DNA from: Acinetobacter sp. HY1485 | GTDB taxonomy: Bacteria > Pseudomonadota > Gammaproteobacteria > Pseudomonadales > Moraxellaceae | Assembly (NCBI RefSeq): GCF_027568475.1 | Contig: NZ_JANKZG010000004.1 | Location: 62,001 to 126,000 of the forward strand | DNA: 64,000 nucleotides | Direction of reading: 5' to 3' | Shown: positions 60,902 to 64,000 of the stretch, in pieces | How positions within the stretch are numbered: the first letter of the stretch is position 1 | How the letters are laid out: each line of letters begins with the position of its first letter | The notes under the pieces: model-generated | What the model was told of the DNA's origin: nothing | The model's input: only the letters and a program-made list of their open reading frames with translations | Database searches by the model: none | Position numbers and translations under genes: made by a program

Positions 60902-60902
60902 A

Positions 60903-62726
60903 TTATCTCTCCCTCATGGGTTGGAGTTTTGCACCTGTAGATTGATTTGGCAAAATTGGGGTGTCGTGAAGATTTTGACTTTGTTTTTCAATCTGACGTT
61001 TTTTATATTCTGAAATATGTTCACCATTTAAGGTATTAGGAGCAATTATATACGGTATAAAATGGGCATTTGGATCAGGGTTTTCGCCACCATATTTGGT
61101 TTCAGGAATATTTTTTGGATCAAATGGTTCTACACTGATGTAATGTCCCTCATCATTTTGTTTTAAGATTTTGTATTGATAAATCTCTTGATAGCCCAGC
61201 TGTGTTGCCGTATCTGCTAAATATTGTTGAATGGGATGAGCAAAGACGACATATAGCCCTAAAACACTGAGAAGAATATACACAACAGTATCATTGCGTG
61301 CAGGTGCAACATTGGGTAAGGCTTGATAAAGTTGATAGTCTGCTGTTTTAGGGTCTGTTTCTGGCTCGCTTGATTGCCAAAACAAAATAAAACCTGCTCG
61401 AACAAATGCCAAAAGACTAATTAAGCTTACAATTAAGATTATCACGATAATTGTAGTTTGGTAGGCATGTCCTTGCGTGGCTTGTAAAATAAAAACCTTA
61501 CCCCAAAAACCACTTAACGGTGGTAGTCCTGCCATCATCAGTGCAATGATAAAGAAACAAACCGAAAGAATGGTATTTTGTTTCATTTGTGGTGCAATGC
61601 GTAGATGGTCTTTAAATTCACCTCGTTGTGCGGTAATCCAACCACACAGTAAATAAAAAGTAGCGCCCACAATGGTACTATGAAACAGGTAGTATAGACC
61701 TGCCGACCATGCTTGCGTTTGATGCAGTGCAAGAGCAATACAAACCGTACCTAAAGAGGATAACACCATAAAGCCAACAAAGCGCCGTAAACGAACAGCC
61801 CCTAAGGCTGCAATTGCCCCATAAAGGGATGTTACTAGCCCTAAGATAAGTAAGTAGTCAAAAAGCTGTGCATATTGTTCAGGCATAAATAAAATAGAAT
61901 TTACCCGCAAAATGGCATAAATACCCACTTTAGTCATGATAGTAAACAGAGCTGCAACAGGTGTACTTGCAACGGCATAAGTTTTGGGTAACCAAAAACC
62001 AAGAGGGACAATCGCAGCTTTGATGGCAAAAACGGTAAAGAGTAAATACCCACCTGCAATGGCAAGCTGTTGTTCATCTTGAGGCAGTTGTGGAAGCAAA
62101 CGTGCCACGTCTGTCATATTTAAACTGCCTACATTGGCATAAATAAGACCTAGCCCAATTAAAAATAGAGTACTTGCAAATAGGTTAATCACCACATAGT
62201 GGATACCTAACTGAAAACGAGCTTTACCTTGTCCATAAATGAGCAAAACATAAGATGCCATCAGCAAAATTTCAAAAAAGACAAACAGGTTAAATAAGTC
62301 GTTTGTTAAAAAAGCACCACACAAACCCATGAGCAAAAATTGAAATAGGGCATGAAAATAACGACCCCGTAAATCCCAATCTTTACTTGAAAACCACAAC
62401 ACAGGTAAAGCAAGGGTATAGGTTAAAATGAGCATAAATGCTGAGAGCCGATCTAACACAAGCACAATGCCAAAAGGGGCTGTCCATTCGCTGAGTTGGT
62501 AGGTCGTAATGAGACCTGTATTGGCTTGTATAAGATAACTGATTGCCGTAAATAAGCCCAATAGAGTGGCTGTGTAACTGATGACACGCCGCCATGGTTG
62601 TCGCCAATCATTTTGTAAAGCATCTGCTCCAGGGTTACCAAAGAGTAATAAAATAAAACCTGCGAGTGCGGGGATTAAAATACTAAAAATTGGCATGTTA
62701 TTTTGCCAAAAGTGAAACAATGTCAT
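60903..62726 (-). CDS. phaD: Cation/proton antiporter subunit D (MrpD/PhaD)
   Basis: The 607-residue subunit is homologous to the proton-pumping NuoL/M/N family, with 14 predicted TM helices. It includes DLFNLFVFFEILLMASYVLLI (containing the conserved TM5 glutamate) and KAAIVPLGFWLPKTYAVA (TM7 lysine). After the last helix a soluble tail of about 100 residues (from about 505, AQ-free, charged) extends beyond the usual length of about 500. It overlaps phaC by 4 bases. It is central to cation/proton exchange with the AB subunit. Confidence 0.93.
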   Translation of the reverse strand: MTLFHFWQNNMPIFSILIPALAGFILLLFGNPGADALQNDWRQPWRRVISYTATLLGLFTAISYLIQANTGLITTYQLSEWTAPFGIVLVLDRLSAFMLILTYTLALPVLWFSSKDWDLRGRYFHALFQFLLMGLCGAFLTNDLFNLFVFFEILLMASYVLLIYGQGKARFQLGIHYVVINLFASTLFLIGLGLIYANVGSLNMTDVARLLPQLPQDEQQLAIAGGYLLFTVFAIKAAIVPLGFWLPKTYAVASTPVAALFTIMTKVGIYAILRVNSILFMPEQYAQLFDYLLILGLVTSLYGAIAALGAVRLRRFVGFMVLSSLGTVCIALALHQTQAWSAGLYYLFHSTIVGATFYLLCGWITAQRGEFKDHLRIAPQMKQNTILSVCFFIIALMMAGLPPLSGFWGKVFILQATQGHAYQTTIIVIILIVSLISLLAFVRAGFILFWQSSEPETDPKTADYQLYQALPNVAPARNDTVVYILLSVLGLYVVFAHPIQQYLADTATQLGYQEIYQYKILKQNDEGHYISVEPFDPKNIPETKYGGENPDPNAHFIPYIIAPNTLNGEHISEYKKRQIEKQSQNLHDTPILPNQSTGAKLQPMRER

Positions 62727-63094
62727 GATACTTTGTCCTCACTTGGGTCGTTGGCAAGTTCGGCAATTTCTTTAGAATCAACGTGATCTGTACCCGATTC
62801 ATAACGGCTACGCAAAGCAAGTTGTACAACAAAGGCAGTGGTTGCAAAACCAATGACGATAGCAGTGAGAACAAGAGCTTGAGGTAGAGGGTCTGTTACG
62901 GATGTAGTTTCGGTTAAAATAGCAGGTGAGTTAACATTGACACGACCTGTCGCAAATAAAAATAGATTGACTGCATAACCAATCATGGCAAGTCCAAGCA
63001 CCACAGGAAATGTACGCGCACGTAACAGTAAATACACACCTGATGCCACTAAAAGTCCAATTGCTGAGGCAAGTAAAAGTTCAATACTAATCAT
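62723..63094 (-). CDS. phaC: Cation/proton antiporter subunit C (MrpC/PhaC)
   Basis: The 123-residue protein has three TM helices and resembles NuoK, with ASGVYLLLRARTFPVVLGLAMIGYAVNLFLF and DPLPQALVLTAIVIGFATTAFVVQLALRSR, as in MrpC. Its ATG is 3 bases after the phaAB stop codon. Confidence 0.93.
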   Translation of the reverse strand: MISIELLLASAIGLLVASGVYLLLRARTFPVVLGLAMIGYAVNLFLFATGRVNVNSPAILTETTSVTDPLPQALVLTAIVIGFATTAFVVQLALRSRYESGTDHVDSKEIAELANDPSEDKVS

Positions 63095-63097
63095 AAA

Positions 63098-64000
63098 TTA
63101 CTCCTTAGGAACTGGACCCGACATCGATGAGTTTCTTGAATCACCCAGTACCGAGATCATGAGCATAGTTGCACCTACCACTGCAAAATAAACACCTAAA
63201 TCAAAAATAGCAGCAGAAGCTAAATGCAGTTTTCCAAGAATAGGAAGCTCAACATAGACATGCGCACTGGTTAAAAATGGGCGTGACCAAAACCAAGATA
63301 ACATGCCCGATATGCCTGCAATGGTTAAGCCTGTACCAATCCAGATTTCGTATAAACGCCCCGATTTTGCGCGTAATAAGCGTTCTGCAACATCTTGCCC
63401 AAGTGCGATGTATTGCATAATTAGTGCCATTGCCGTGATTAATCCTGCAATAAAGCCACCACCTGGGTAATTGTGTCCACGCATAAAAATATAAAAGCTC
63501 ACCACTAATGCAATGGGGAGTACCCAAGACGCTGTTGTACGCACCAATAACGGAGAAGGATTAAAACGGTAGGTGAGCCCTTTGGTCATTTGTGTGCCGT
63601 GTGTTCGCATACCATCCATTAAACATAACGTGCCAATAGCTGCAATGCCAAGCACCGTAATTTCGCCAAACGTATCAAAGCCACGAAAATCGACCAAAAT
63701 AACATTGACGATATTTGAGCCACCGCCAAGTGGTAAAGACTGTTGTACAAAGAACCAAGAAATTGAATCATGATCTCGGGTGAGAATAAGCCAACTGATC
63801 CACCCTATACCACCGCCTGCAATAATGGCAATAATAGCATCACGCCAACGCCGTGCTTGTGTGGATTCATAAGCAGTAAGTTGGGGTAATAAAGAGAGGC
63901 TCATGAGCAGTAAAACAGTGGTCACCACATCTACGGTAATTTGAGTCAGTGCCAAGTCAGGTGCAGACAATGCCACAAAGACCATCGTGACCACTAAGCC
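63098..64000 (-). CDS. phaAB: Cation/proton antiporter subunit A/B fusion, 5' end missing
   Basis: The frame remains open to the window edge, so only the C-terminal 300 residues are seen. They hold the last helices of the A subunit (VALSAPDLALTQITVDVVTTVLLLMSLSLLPQ, then SIVN-type LVDFRGFDTFGEITVLGIAAIG). These are fused in frame to a MrpB-type domain (ALVVSFYIFMRGHNYPGGGFIAGLITAMALIMQYIALG; LHLASAAIFDLGVYFAVVGATM). Fusion of A and B is typical of the proteobacterial Pha form of the antiporter. It is the first gene of the operon. Confidence 0.92.
   Translation of the reverse strand, partial: GLVVTMVFVALSAPDLALTQITVDVVTTVLLLMSLSLLPQLTAYESTQARRWRDAIIAIIAGGGIGWISWLILTRDHDSISWFFVQQSLPLGGGSNIVNVILVDFRGFDTFGEITVLGIAAIGTLCLMDGMRTHGTQMTKGLTYRFNPSPLLVRTTASWVLPIALVVSFYIFMRGHNYPGGGFIAGLITAMALIMQYIALGQDVAERLLRAKSGRLYEIWIGTGLTIAGISGMLSWFWSRPFLTSAHVYVELPILGKLHLASAAIFDLGVYFAVVGATMLMISVLGDSRNSSMSGPVPKE

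Overview
The window is chromosomal DNA of a gammaproteobacterium, most likely an Acinetobacter species. The basis is gene order and protein character: pilMNOPQ between a PBP1A gene and aroKB-gltBD, pilA close to a metY-rimP-nusA-infB-rbfA block, a shortened rsmH-ftsL-ftsI-murE-murF-mraY cell-division cluster, and a moderately AT-rich genome. No phage, plasmid or integron backbone is visible, and the only transposon-like gene is a lone IS630-type helix-turn-helix ORF. The species cannot be fixed from sequence alone.

Left part (1-24 kb): the end of an AIM24-family gene, a TerD-family stress gene, and tenA diverging from a YajR-like exporter across a striking 19-copy heptanucleotide repeat. Then come ssb, a flavoenzyme/methyltransferase pair, tRNA-Thr, a lipoprotein, hisF, thrB with a coupled cold-shock/DUF1294 gene, and the HTH ORF with a 22-23 bp repeat array. 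A putrescine-type permease/oxidase pair follows, then hisA, a DUF805 gene, hisH-hisB, a PanM-like acetyltransferase, two tRNA-Phe genes, an orphan 502-residue protein, ompR-envZ, tRNA-Glu and gltX. A 27-codon membrane-peptide ORF facing a perfect 18-bp hairpin lies upstream of ompR.

Middle (24-48 kb): the peptidoglycan/division operon rsmH to mraY, an RlmA-like rRNA methyltransferase, and PBP1A (mrcA) divergent from pilMNOPQ, the type IV pilus alignment complex and secretin. These are followed by aroK, aroB, a SPOR-domain protein and glutamate synthase gltBD.

Right part (48-64 kb): pilA, with a sigma-54 promoter and a C-terminal serine, is followed directly by a very AT-rich three-gene cassette. 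It encodes a GtrII-family (Glucos_trans_II) membrane glucosyltransferase, a GtrA flippase and a GtrB polyprenyl-phosphate glucosyltransferase. In characterised Acinetobacter strains the pilin oligosaccharyltransferase tfpO sits next to pilA, so this cassette may be an alternative pilin glycosylation system and is the most interesting candidate here. Two initiator tRNA genes, rimP-nusA-infB-rbfA, an AGE-family sugar isomerase, an SDR dehydrogenase and a Mrp/Pha-type multisubunit cation/proton antiporter operon, cut by the window end, complete the sequence.
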